Assembly: GCA_000720535.1 (NCBI GenBank)
Contig: JOAZ01000023.1
Location: forward strand, 124,001-188,000
Source: Streptomyces halstedii
GTDB lineage: Bacteria > Actinomycetota > Actinomycetes > Streptomycetales > Streptomycetaceae
Direction: 5' to 3'
Length of the DNA stretch: 64,000 bases
The notes beneath the pieces are model-generated. The model was not told the DNA's origin. It searched no databases and saw nothing but the letters and a program-made list of their open reading frames with translations. The position numbers and the translations under genes are program-made. Below are positions 33,947-42,900 of the stretch, piece after piece (within the stretch, counting starts at the first letter, position 1; the number at the start of each line of letters is the position of its first letter).

Positions 33947-35083
33947 TCAGGTGGTCGTCGAGGACTCTCCTGTCCTCGACGGCCTCGCGCGCAAGGCGTC
34001 GACGACCCCGCGTTCCAGGACCGCCGACGTGTTGATCAGGGTGCCCTTCTTGCCCATGGAGGTGTCCCTGATGAGGTAGCTCCGTTCACCCAGGTACTCC
34101 AGGGTGGTCGAGTCGAAGATCCAGGCGGTGCGCCAGCCGGCCCGGGTGTCGTCGCGGGCCACGCCGATCCCGTGCCGGCCGGCCGCGTCCACCGCGTCGG
34201 AGTCCAGGGTCACGCCGGGGATCTTCGCCGCGGCCTTGTAGAGGGCGGCCGCGGTCTTCGGCGGCATCAGCGTCTCCCGCAGCAGCTCACCGATGGCGTC
34301 GAAGGCGTCGCGGTCCGGGTCACGGTCCTCGGCCGGGGTGTCCCGCGTGTCCTGGTCCCGGGTGATCTCGGTGGTGAGCCGCTGGAGCAGGGCGTCGGGG
34401 TCCGTGGGCAGCGAGGCCAGCCACGTGTACGTCGGCCGGTTGAGGCCAGCCGGGTAGCCGACGGGGGTCTCGCCGTCCGGGACCCCGACGGTGATCGGGG
34501 TGTACGAGCCGTCCTGGTGGATCAGGCCCTCGTCGACCACCGGCCCCGCCTTCTGGGTGATCCAGACCTCACGTTCGCCGGGCCCGGTCAGCTTCACCGG
34601 GCCACCGAATTCGCCCTCGTTCCCGGACTGCAGCGACTTGACGTACACGAACTGGCCGCCGGTGACCGTCTGTCCGCCGCTCTTCTCGGCGACCGAGGCG
34701 ATCCGGTCGAGCAGTACGGCCGCGCCACGCGGGGCCGTGGCCTGGGAAGCGGTGCCCGCGGCGGACGGTGCCGGAGCGCCGTCCTGGCCGGTCACGGCGA
34801 GTGTGGTGAGCAGCACCCCGCCCAGGGCCAGTCCGGCGACGGGCAGCAGGACGGCGGGGCGCGGGAAGCGCGAGCGGGCGGCGCGGGTGCCGTCCGGGGC
34901 GCCGGGGGAGTAGCCGTTGTCCCGGGCGGCGGCCGGGGCGCTGTCCTGGTCGATCAGACGCATCAGGGTGTCCTTGTGGTGGAGATGACGGCCAGGCGGC
35001 AGGTCCCGTTCGGCCGGGGCCGGCGACAGCCGGGCCAGTTCCTCGCGTTCGGCCCGGTCGGGGCCGGAGGTGCGGTCGTTCAT
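33947..35083 (-). CDS. CU044_5270-type membrane-associated protein (ECF partner)
   Basis: 378 residues from ATG 35083, overlapping the sigma factor stop by ATGA. A cytoplasmic N-terminus with HHKDTLMRLID, one membrane helix (about 79-97), then an extracytoplasmic domain that starts VLLDRIASVAE and carries a C-terminal TTLEYLGERSYLI segment. This family always follows an ECF sigma gene in actinomycetes and is thought to modulate it; it does not have a zinc anti-sigma motif. Confidence 0.85.
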   Translation of the reverse strand: MNDRTSGPDRAEREELARLSPAPAERDLPPGRHLHHKDTLMRLIDQDSAPAAARDNGYSPGAPDGTRAARSRFPRPAVLLPVAGLALGGVLLTTLAVTGQDGAPAPSAAGTASQATAPRGAAVLLDRIASVAEKSGGQTVTGGQFVYVKSLQSGNEGEFGGPVKLTGPGEREVWITQKAGPVVDEGLIHQDGSYTPITVGVPDGETPVGYPAGLNRPTYTWLASLPTDPDALLQRLTTEITRDQDTRDTPAEDRDPDRDAFDAIGELLRETLMPPKTAAALYKAAAKIPGVTLDSDAVDAAGRHGIGVARDDTRAGWRTAWIFDSTTLEYLGERSYLIRDTSMGKKGTLINTSAVLERGVVDALRARPSRTGESSTTT

Positions 35084-35712
35084 CGGGCTTCCTCCTGGAT
35101 GGACAGGGCCACGAACGCGGCCCCGCTCTCTACCTCTCCGCGGCCGGGCCCCGGTTCCCCACCGGATGCGCCGGCCGCCCGGCCGAGTTGCTCCTCGGTG
35201 AGCCGGCGCAGCCGCGTACGCGCACGCGACAGCCGCGACCGTACGGTGCCCACCGGGACGCCCAGGGCCTCGGCGGCCTGGGCGTAGTCGAGCCCGGACC
35301 AGACGCAGAGCGCGAGCACCTCGCGTTCCTGGCGGCGCAACCGGCCGAGCGCCTGCTGGACGGCGGCGATCCGCCGCGCGTCGTCGATCCGCCCGGCCGT
35401 CGTGTCCGCGATGTCCGCCACCGGTTCGGGGGCGGGGCGGCGAGCCAGGAAGGCCAGGCGCCGCCCGGTGCCGCGGTTCGCGTTGCGCGCTTTGTTCGTG
35501 GCGATACCGAGCAGCCACGGCCGCAGCGAGTCCCCCTCGGGCTCCACCTGGTGACGGGTGCGCCAGGCCGTCAGGAAGGTGTCGGACATGACTTCCTCGG
35601 CCGTCGACCAGTCGCCCGTCAGCCGGTAGGCATGGTTGTAGACCGTCCGCGCGTACTCCTCGTAGAGCGCGGCGAACGCCTCGCGGTCACCCGCCCTGAT
35701 CCGTGCACGCAT
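35080..35712 (-). CDS. ECF RNA polymerase sigma factor
   Basis: 210 residues from ATG 35712 with GGGAG ribosome site; the longer open frame to 35973 has no sigma homology before this point. Region 2 is EAFAALYEEYARTVYNHAYRL to TAWRTRHQVEPE, region 4 is LGRLRRQEREVLALCVWSGLDYAQAAEALGVPVGTVRSRL. Its start-proximal DNA contains GTGTAAC, a possible autoregulated -35. Paired with the CU044_5270-like gene. Target promoters unknown. Confidence 0.92.
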   Translation of the reverse strand: MRARIRAGDREAFAALYEEYARTVYNHAYRLTGDWSTAEEVMSDTFLTAWRTRHQVEPEGDSLRPWLLGIATNKARNANRGTGRRLAFLARRPAPEPVADIADTTAGRIDDARRIAAVQQALGRLRRQEREVLALCVWSGLDYAQAAEALGVPVGTVRSRLSRARTRLRRLTEEQLGRAAGASGGEPGPGRGEVESGAAFVALSIQEEAR

Positions 35713-36015
35713 GCGCTCCCGATCTCCGTGTTCGTTACACCTCACACCACGTACCTCTCCGGGCCGGCCGAGGGGTTCCCGTGAGCCACGCCACAGAGCG
35801 GCCAAGGGCGGGGATTCCGGTTGCCGTGCCCGCCCGGGCGACCCTTCCGGGGCGCGGCGGCGACCGGCTGCCCTGTCCCGTACGGCTGCCCCGTCCCGTG
35901 CGGCCCCGTACGGCGTGGGCCCAGGACGATGCGGGGGAACGGACGGCTGGACACCGGAGGCCGACTGAGTCACCGTGGGCGGCGGTGGCGCGGGCAGAGC
36001 CGCTCGAAGCGCAGA
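35713..36015. other. Intergenic region between ECF sigma gene and LacI operator
   Basis: About 300 bp with high GC. Apart from GTGTAAC near the sigma start (about 35733) no operator, promoter or gene was recognised; a half operator TCGAAGCGC at 36004-36012 precedes the full LacI operator. Confidence 0.5.
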
Positions 36016-36029
36016 TCGAAGCGCTTCGA
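36016..36029 (+). promoter_or_regulatory. LacI-family operator 1
   Basis: Perfect palindrome TCGAAGCGCTTCGA, 10 bp before the -35 box of the LacI-family gene. The same 14-mer occurs at 56875 and 57044, so it is the predicted site of this regulator. Confidence 0.85.
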
Positions 36030-36038
36030 CTCCGGACC

Positions 36039-36067
36039 TGGACAGTGCAGGTGAGCGAGTCTAGGCT
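36039..36067 (+). promoter_or_regulatory. Promoter of the LacI-family gene
   Basis: TGGACA (36039-36044), 17-nt spacer, TAGGCT (36062-36067). The operators bracket it. Confidence 0.55.
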
Positions 36068-36116
36068 CCCGGTGTCTGTGCATGTCAGGATGGAGAACAG
36101 GGCGGACCAAGCGCTG

Positions 36117-36130
36117 TCGAAGCGCTTCAC
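36117..36130 (+). promoter_or_regulatory. LacI-family operator 2
   Basis: TCGAAGCGCTTCAC, 12 of 14 bases as operator 1, in the untranslated leader 36 bp before the start codon; consistent with autoregulation. Confidence 0.75.
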
Positions 36131-36166
36131 CGATTCTCCCGTCCGCCCCCACCAAGGGAGAGCTGA

Positions 36167-37249
36167 ATGGTCACGCTTGCCGAGGTCGCCCAGCACGCCG
36201 GAGTCTCCGCGAGCACGGTGAGCTATGTCCTCAGCGGGAAGCGGTCGATCTCCGCCTCCACCCGGAAGCGGGTGGAGCACAGCATCCAACAGCTCGGCTA
36301 CCACCCCAACGCCGGGGCACGGGCGCTGGCCAGCAGCCGGTCCAACATCATCGCGCTCATGGTGCCGCTGCGCACCGACATGTACGTGCCGGTGATGATG
36401 GAGATCGCCATCGCGGTCGCCACCACCGCCCGTACACACGGGTACGACGTCCTCCTGCTCACCGGCGAGGAGGGCCCCGCCGCCGTCCGGCGGATCGCCG
36501 GGAGTTCGCTGGCGGACGCGATGATCCTGATGGACGTCGAACTGCACGACGAACGGCTGCCGTTGCTCCGGGAGTCGGGCCGCACCGCCGTCCTCATCGG
36601 GCTGCCCGCCGACACCACCGGCCTGACCTGTGTGGACCTCGACTTCGAGGCGACCGGCGCACTCTGTGTGGAGCACCTCGCCGAGCTGGGGCACCGGGAG
36701 ATCGCGGTGATCGGTGAGGCGCCCGCCGTCTACGAGCGGCACACGGGCTTCGCCGAACGGACCGTGGACGGCATCCGGGCCAAGGCCAGGCGGAGCGGCG
36801 CGCGGATCCTGCACCGGCCCTGCGAGGGCGGGTACGCGGCGATGGGCACCACCCTGTCCCGGATCTTCGACGAACGGCCGGGCACGACCGGCTTCATCGT
36901 GCAGAACGAGGCGGCCGTCGAACCGCTGCTCAACCTGCTCCGGCAGCAGGGGCGCGCCGTCCCGGAGGACGTGTCCGTCGTGGCCATCTGCCCGGAACAG
37001 GTCGCCACCGGCGCCTCCGTGCGGCTCACGTCCGTCGCCATTCCCGCCCAGGAGATGGGGCGCCGCTCCGTGGAACAGGTGGTGGCGAAGCTCGCGGGCC
37101 GCGACACGGAGGAAGTCGAGCTGCTGGCACCGGAGCTGACGGTCCGGGAGAGCACGGGACCCGCCCCGGCGGCGGGACCGACCGACGGACGGGGCCGGCC
37201 GACCGGCTCCGCCACGTACGGCGGAACGGGGCGTCACCCGATGGGGTGA
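36167..37249 (+). CDS. LacI family repressor of the xyloglucan-type locus
   Basis: 360 residues. N-terminal HTH TLAEVAQHAGVSASTVSYVL and hinge helix NAGARALASS, then a periplasmic-binding-like effector core (ALMVPLRTDMYVPVMMEIA, VNE-type cleft). Flanked by two copies of TCGAAGCGCTTCGA, which also occur twice between the divergent sugar transporter and GH3 genes at 56.9-57.1 kb, so it is the likely local regulator of that locus despite 20 kb distance. A hairpin TCACCC-gatg-GGGTGA overlaps its stop codon. Confidence 0.85.
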   Translation: MVTLAEVAQHAGVSASTVSYVLSGKRSISASTRKRVEHSIQQLGYHPNAGARALASSRSNIIALMVPLRTDMYVPVMMEIAIAVATTARTHGYDVLLLTGEEGPAAVRRIAGSSLADAMILMDVELHDERLPLLRESGRTAVLIGLPADTTGLTCVDLDFEATGALCVEHLAELGHREIAVIGEAPAVYERHTGFAERTVDGIRAKARRSGARILHRPCEGGYAAMGTTLSRIFDERPGTTGFIVQNEAAVEPLLNLLRQQGRAVPEDVSVVAICPEQVATGASVRLTSVAIPAQEMGRRSVEQVVAKLAGRDTEEVELLAPELTVRESTGPAPAAGPTDGRGRPTGSATYGGTGRHPMG

Positions 37250-37396
37250 AACACCTTCCCGGGGCCCCTGGGACGCGTGGGCCCGGCGGCGGTGTAGAGG
37301 CCAACGGCCCCGGGAATGAGCCTGGTTGCCGAAGATCCGACATGATAGCTTCGCGATCAGTCATGAGGGGCGAACCGGCTCGTTGGGGGATGGTCG

Positions 37397-38890
37397 GTGG
37401 TGACACATGTGCCACAAGGGCTCGGTGAGGGCGACGCGTATCTGATCGCGGGACTGGTCGACGAGCTCTGCGCCCTGCCCTGTGTGCGCGACCCCGACCA
37501 GTGCGTCCATCTCGTGGATCTCGTCGGCACGCATCTCGGGGCGGAGCTCACCTACATGCGGAGGAATCCGCGTGTGGACATGGCGGCCCTGGTGATGGAC
37601 GTGATGAAGCGTGCCGGGGGCCTTGAGGCGCTGGTCTTCGCGGTGCGGGTGATGGCCGGGACCGAGGACTCGGCCGGGCTGGCGCGGCTGGCCGGCGGCG
37701 GCCTGCCCGGCGAGGCGGTCACGGAGCTGGAGCCGGAGTTCGACGACCAGGCGGTCCAGGAGGCCCGGCGGATGCTCGCCGAGATCCCCGCGCGCGACGA
37801 CAGCCGGCTGTACGCCCGGCTCCACCACGAACTGGCGGTGGACCTCCCGCACGGTCAGTCCCCCTCGCAGCGCTTCGACTACCTGTGCGAGGTCAGCACC
37901 CAGGCGGACGGCCTGCCGCCCGCCCTGGTGTTCCTGGAGATCCTGGCCGACGACCAGCCCCCGACGCTCCGCGAGAAGCTCCGCGAGTGGTCCGACCGGT
38001 GGGCCCGCGAGGCCGGTACGGACGCCGTGGCCGCCCTGGACGTACGCCGGCAGGCGATCGCGGCGTTACCCAGGGCCGATCCGGGGGTGCCACGCTGCCT
38101 CGTCGTGATGGCGGAGCCCGCGGACGACGGTTCGGCCGATGTCTACGTACGTCATTGGGTCAACGCGGCCCCGGGCTACTGGGAACCGGTGGCCGGCGAC
38201 GTGGAACGGACCACCCCGGACACCCTGCCGGCGGCCATCGAGCGGGCCGTCGGCCGCGGCGAGGCACGCTGGGCGGACGTGGAGGAGGCGGACGACGAGC
38301 CGCCCGTGCAGGTCGAGTTCGTCCTGCCCTTCCAGTACCTCAACCACGACATGGCCAGGATCGAACTGGGTACGCGCACCCGTGACCCGGTACCCATCGG
38401 GCTTCGCTACCATATCCACCTGCGGAGCCTGGACCGCATGAGAAGCCGCGACCCCGGACAGCTGAGGCGCTGGCGTGCCCGCTGGAGACGACTCGGACAG
38501 ACCGGTGCCGCCGAGACCTTCCGCTGGCACGGTGAAGCGGACGGACGACTCGGCCGCTGGCGTGCCACGCTGGCGTCGGAGCCCCGGCTGACCGCGGTCA
38601 TACTCGACGTTCCCGCACTGCCCGGCAGCGGCCTGGAAGCGCTCGTCGCCGCCATCGACGAGGGAGTGGGCCTTGCCGCCTGGGACCGCAGACCGCAGAG
38701 CCCCGACCTGGCGGGCGAGGTGCTGACGTTGCTGCTGGGGCACCCGCAGGCCCAGCTGCCGTCAAAAGTGAGTCAGTTACGTAAAGAAGCCGAGGGGAGG
38801 GGTCGAGGCGGACTGTTCGTGGGTAGACATTTGGCGTTTTTCTGGGACGATCCCAACCGCCTGGTCGACTGTGAGGAGTTGACGGCATGA
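37397..38890 (+). CDS. VMAP (vWA-MoxR associated protein) with N-terminal EAD2
   Basis: 497 residues from GTG 37397, behind a GGGGGA ribosome site. Residues about 10-100 (YLIAGLVDELCALPCVRDPDQ to GLEALVFAVRVM) match effector-associated domain 2, a small helical adaptor. Residues about 230-497 match the VMAP C-terminal domain (FVLPFQYLNHDMARIELG, then GLRYHIHLRSLDRMRS), the defining component of ternary vWA-MoxR-VMAP conflict systems. It overlaps the MoxR gene by ATGA. Leu224 and Leu461 are TTA codons (38066, 38777). In these systems the EAD is believed to recruit an effector bearing the same EAD; the caspase gene downstream is the candidate. Confidence 0.88.
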   Translation: MVTHVPQGLGEGDAYLIAGLVDELCALPCVRDPDQCVHLVDLVGTHLGAELTYMRRNPRVDMAALVMDVMKRAGGLEALVFAVRVMAGTEDSAGLARLAGGGLPGEAVTELEPEFDDQAVQEARRMLAEIPARDDSRLYARLHHELAVDLPHGQSPSQRFDYLCEVSTQADGLPPALVFLEILADDQPPTLREKLREWSDRWAREAGTDAVAALDVRRQAIAALPRADPGVPRCLVVMAEPADDGSADVYVRHWVNAAPGYWEPVAGDVERTTPDTLPAAIERAVGRGEARWADVEEADDEPPVQVEFVLPFQYLNHDMARIELGTRTRDPVPIGLRYHIHLRSLDRMRSRDPGQLRRWRARWRRLGQTGAAETFRWHGEADGRLGRWRATLASEPRLTAVILDVPALPGSGLEALVAAIDEGVGLAAWDRRPQSPDLAGEVLTLLLGHPQAQLPSKVSQLRKEAEGRGRGGLFVGRHLAFFWDDPNRLVDCEELTA

Positions 38891-39936
38891 CCGAGCAGGA
38901 CGCGGTAGTGCAGCCCGTCGCGCCGCCTTCCTGGCGGGTCTTCCACGCGACGGGGCGGCCTTCTGAGGGCGAACCGCCCCGCCTGCCCTCGCCTCCGCCC
39001 TGGCGTGTCTTCTCCGGAAGCCCTCTCCAGCAGCCTCCGCCCGAGGACACGCCGTCGGCGCGACGCAGGCTCGGTGTCGTGCGGGACGGCACCCAGTTAC
39101 GCGACGAGGAGATCGACGCGGTCAACGCGGCGCTCCTGCTGCGCCGCCCGCTGCTGATCACGGGTCCCCCCGGGGTCGGCAAGTCCACCCTCGCCTATCT
39201 GATCTCCCAGGAACTACGCCTGGGCCGCGTCCTGCCCTGGAGCATCGTCAGCCGCACCACCCTCGGCGGCGGCCTCTACGACTACGACGCCATCGGCCGG
39301 GCCCAGGCCATCGCCGCCTGGCGCGCCGGCGCGGACGGGGCGGAAGGCGGCACCGGCGGCGCCCCCGACCTGGGCGACTTCCTCACCCTCGGGCCGCTCG
39401 GGACGGCTCTGCTCGCCTACGAACGCCCCCGGGTCCTCCTCGTCGACGAGCTGGACAAGAGCGACATCGACCTGCCCAACGACCTCCTCCACGTCCTGGA
39501 GAACGGCAGCTACGAGATCCCCGAACTGGTGCGCGCGGGAGCGGCCGAGGTCTCCGTCCTCACCGACGACCCGCACGGCCGGGCCGTCATCGAGGGCGGC
39601 CGGGTCGAGTGCGCGGAGTTCCCCGTCGTGGTGATCACCAGCAACGGCGAGCGCGAGTTCCCGGCCGCCTTCCGGCGCCGCTGCCTCCCCCTGGAGATGC
39701 GTCCGCCCAGCCGTGAGCAGCTGGTCTCCATCGTGGTCAGCCATCTGCGGGAGAACCCGGAAGGCGCCGAGGACCTGGTGGACGACTTCGTCCAGCGGCT
39801 GGACGGCGGGGGCACCCAGTCGGTCGACCAGCTGCTGAACGCCGTGCAACTCACCACGGCCCATGGATTCCGGGCCGACGGCGACGGGCGTAAGCTCATC
39901 GAGATGCTTCTCCGCGACCTCTCGAAAGGCCGCTGA
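38887..39936 (+). CDS. MoxR-type AAA+ ATPase
   Basis: 349 residues. A Pro-rich start of about 55 residues leads into an AAA+ module: Walker A ITGPPGVGKSTLA (about 95-107), Walker B RVLLVDELDKSD (about 179-190), sensor 1 VITSNGEREFP and arginine finger RRRCLPLEM. MoxR ATPases remodel vWA-domain partners. Starts at the ATGA overlap with VMAP and ends in a TGATG overlap with the next gene, so the three are tightly coupled. Leu71 is a TTA codon (39097-39099). The ATPase is expected to license or assemble the conflict complex. Confidence 0.92.
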   Translation: MTEQDAVVQPVAPPSWRVFHATGRPSEGEPPRLPSPPPWRVFSGSPLQQPPPEDTPSARRRLGVVRDGTQLRDEEIDAVNAALLLRRPLLITGPPGVGKSTLAYLISQELRLGRVLPWSIVSRTTLGGGLYDYDAIGRAQAIAAWRAGADGAEGGTGGAPDLGDFLTLGPLGTALLAYERPRVLLVDELDKSDIDLPNDLLHVLENGSYEIPELVRAGAAEVSVLTDDPHGRAVIEGGRVECAEFPVVVITSNGEREFPAAFRRRCLPLEMRPPSREQLVSIVVSHLRENPEGAEDLVDDFVQRLDGGGTQSVDQLLNAVQLTTAHGFRADGDGRKLIEMLLRDLSKGR

Positions 39937-42900
39937 TGAACGGCTCGCCACGGGAACGCGCTCCGGACCCGACGGTCGCGTCCGGAGGCACCGCCACGCG
40001 TGAGGCGGACGGTGACGCGAGCTGGCAGGACCTCGGCGACGCCCTGTGGCTGGCGGCCGCGTGGCGCCGTGCGGGCCACACCTCGTCCGGCGGTACGGAG
40101 AGCGGCCCCGAGCAGACGCCCGGCGGGCGCTCCGACATGCCCGCCGACGTCCCGGCGCCCCCCGTGGAGCGGGGCGCGCCGGAGACCGTGCCCGCCGCGA
40201 GCACCCAGCCCGACGTGGACGTCCGCGACCTCGCCCTGCGCTCCGTGGAGACCGTGACGACCGGTCGGCCCGACGCGGTCGTCCCGCACGGGCCGGGCCC
40301 CGCGCGCCGCGTGCTCCCCCTGAGCCTGGCCAAGGCCCTGCGCGGCCTGGGCAGGCGGGTCCCCTCGCGCCACGGGCACCGGCTCGACGAGCCCCGCACC
40401 GCGGAGAACGGGCTGATCGACGGCTTGTGGATCCCCTACGTCGAGCCGGCCCAGGAACGCGCCTTCGACCTGATGCTGCTCGTGGACGACGCGCCCACCA
40501 TGCCGGTGTGGGCCGCAACGGTCGGGCGACTGGCCGACGAGGCGGTGCACAGCGGCGCCTTCCGCAACGTGCGCACCGTGGACATCGCCCTGCCCCAAGG
40601 GGCGTCACCCGTGCTGCGCTGGCCGGGCAACCGCGAGGCCGACCCGGCGGAGCTGCTCGACGGACGCGGGGCCCGGCTGTTCCTGGTCGTCACCGACGGC
40701 CTCGCCCCCGGCTGGGCGGAGCGCGGGGCCGACGAGCTGCTGGGCCGCCTCTCGGCCGCCGGGCCCACCGCGCTGGTCCACCTGCTGCCCCCGTACCTGC
40801 GCCACCGTTCCTCGGTCTACCCCTTCCGGGCCCGGCTGGACGCCGCGGGCTTCGGCGCGCTCAACCGCCATCTGCACTGCCATCCCCCACACGGGGTACC
40901 CGAACACGCGCGCGCCTTACCCGATTCGGGTGACGGCTCGGTGGCGGTGCCCGTCCTCAGTCTGCGGCCTGGTTCCTTCCGCGCCTGGGTCGACCTGGTG
41001 ACCGGCGAACGCGGCGTGCGCAGGGCGCTTCCGGTGGTGCTCGCCGGGGCGATGGCCAAGGGCGTCTCCACGCCGGGGCTCCGGGCTCCCCGGGCGGACG
41101 GGCCGCGCGCCGCGGCGGACGCCGTACGCCGGTTCGTCTCCCTCGCGAGCCCGCTCGCACGGCAGTTGGCGGTCCTGCTGGCGGTGGCGCCGATGCGCTT
41201 CGACATCATCGAGGAGCTCCGCGGCCAGGCCTTCCCCGAGTCACGCCCCGACCACCTCGCCGAGATCATGATGGGCGGTCTCATCGACTGGGAGCGGGAC
41301 GGCGAGGACGGCCCCGACTTCGCCGACGGCGTACGCGAGGCCCTGCTCGCCACCAGCAGCCGCACCCAACTCGCCCGCGCCGTAGGCATGCTGGCTGCTT
41401 CGCGGGCCGGCCGGACCCAGGGCATCCGGCTTCGCGCGGCCCTGCGGGACCCCGTGCGGGCGGCGCTGCCGGACGGTGAGAGCGGCCCGGCCTGGCTCCG
41501 CATAGAACTGGCCGTCCTGCGCGCACTGGGCGGCCTGCCCTACCGGCGGAGGGCCGCCCGGCTGAGCGGGGCGACCAGGCACAGCGAGGGCGCGGCACCG
41601 GAGGAGCACAGAGATCCGGATGAGCACAGAGCGCCGGATGAGCGCAGCGAAGATGATAAAGAGGCATATGCGGTGAACGACCGTGCCCCCGCTCTCCGGT
41701 CGCGTCCGACCGTTCCACCAGGAGGATCCGTGTCGCCCACGACACCCGCAGATGTTGACCAGGATGCCCGGAGGGCCGACGAGCGCATGGAAGTCACAGC
41801 ACCGGAGCTACGCTTCGTCCGCAGCGGCCAGCCGAAGATCATGGGCAACGTACCGCCCAAGAACCCCAACTTCACCGGGCGGGAGAGCCTCCTGGCCGCC
41901 GTCGAACGGCAGTTGAGGGAGGACGAGACGACCGCTGTCCTGCCGCACGCGCTGCACGGCATGGGCGGGGTCGGCAAGTCGCAGATCGCCGTGGAGTACG
42001 TCTACCGGCACAGCGGCGAGTTCAACGTCATCTGGTGGATCCCCGCCGAGCAGGAGAACCTGATCCTCGGCGCGCTCGCCGACCTGGCCCGCAGCCTCGG
42101 CCTGGAGGTGGGGCCCCAGGCCAACGCCGCCGTGCCCGCCGTCCGTGAGGCCCTGCGCACCGGAAAGCCCTTCGACAACTGGCTCCTGGTCTTCGACAAC
42201 GCCGAGAACATCGAGGCCGTGCGGTCGTACTTCCCCAACGGGGGCCCCGGCAAGATCATCATCACCTCGCGCAACCGCGAGTGGGAGCGGGTCGCGACGC
42301 CTCTCAGCGTCGACGTCTTCGACCGCGATGAGAGCGTCGCCCTGCTCCAGCGCCGCGCCCGTGGTCTCAGCACCCGGGACGCGGACCGGCTGGCCGCCGC
42401 GCTGGGCGACCTGCCGCTCGCCGTCGAGCAGGCCGGAGCCTGGCACGCCGCCACCGGTATGCCCGTGGACGAGTACCTCAGCCTGCTGGAGGAGCGCCGG
42501 CCGGAGATCCTCGAACTCGACCCGTCGCCCGACTACCCGCTGCCGGTCGCCGCGGTCTGGGACATCTCCCTGGGCCGCCTCTCCCAGGACAACCCGGCCG
42601 CACGCCAACTCCTGGAGATCTGCGCGTGCATGGCCCCGGAGCCCATCCCGCTCAACCTGTTCAGGGGCGGCCGCAACATCCAGATCACCCCCCAGCTCGA
42701 CCCGGTCCTGCGTGACCCCCTGCTGCTCGCCCGCGCCACCCGGGACCTCAGCAAACTGTCCCTGGTCAGGCTGGACCACAAGACCGGCACCCTGCAGATG
42801 CACCGTCTGATGCAGAACGTCATCGTGGCCAGGATGGACCCCCAGGAGCGGGAGACCATGACCAGGGCGGCCCACCTGCTGCTCACCACGGCCAAGCCCG

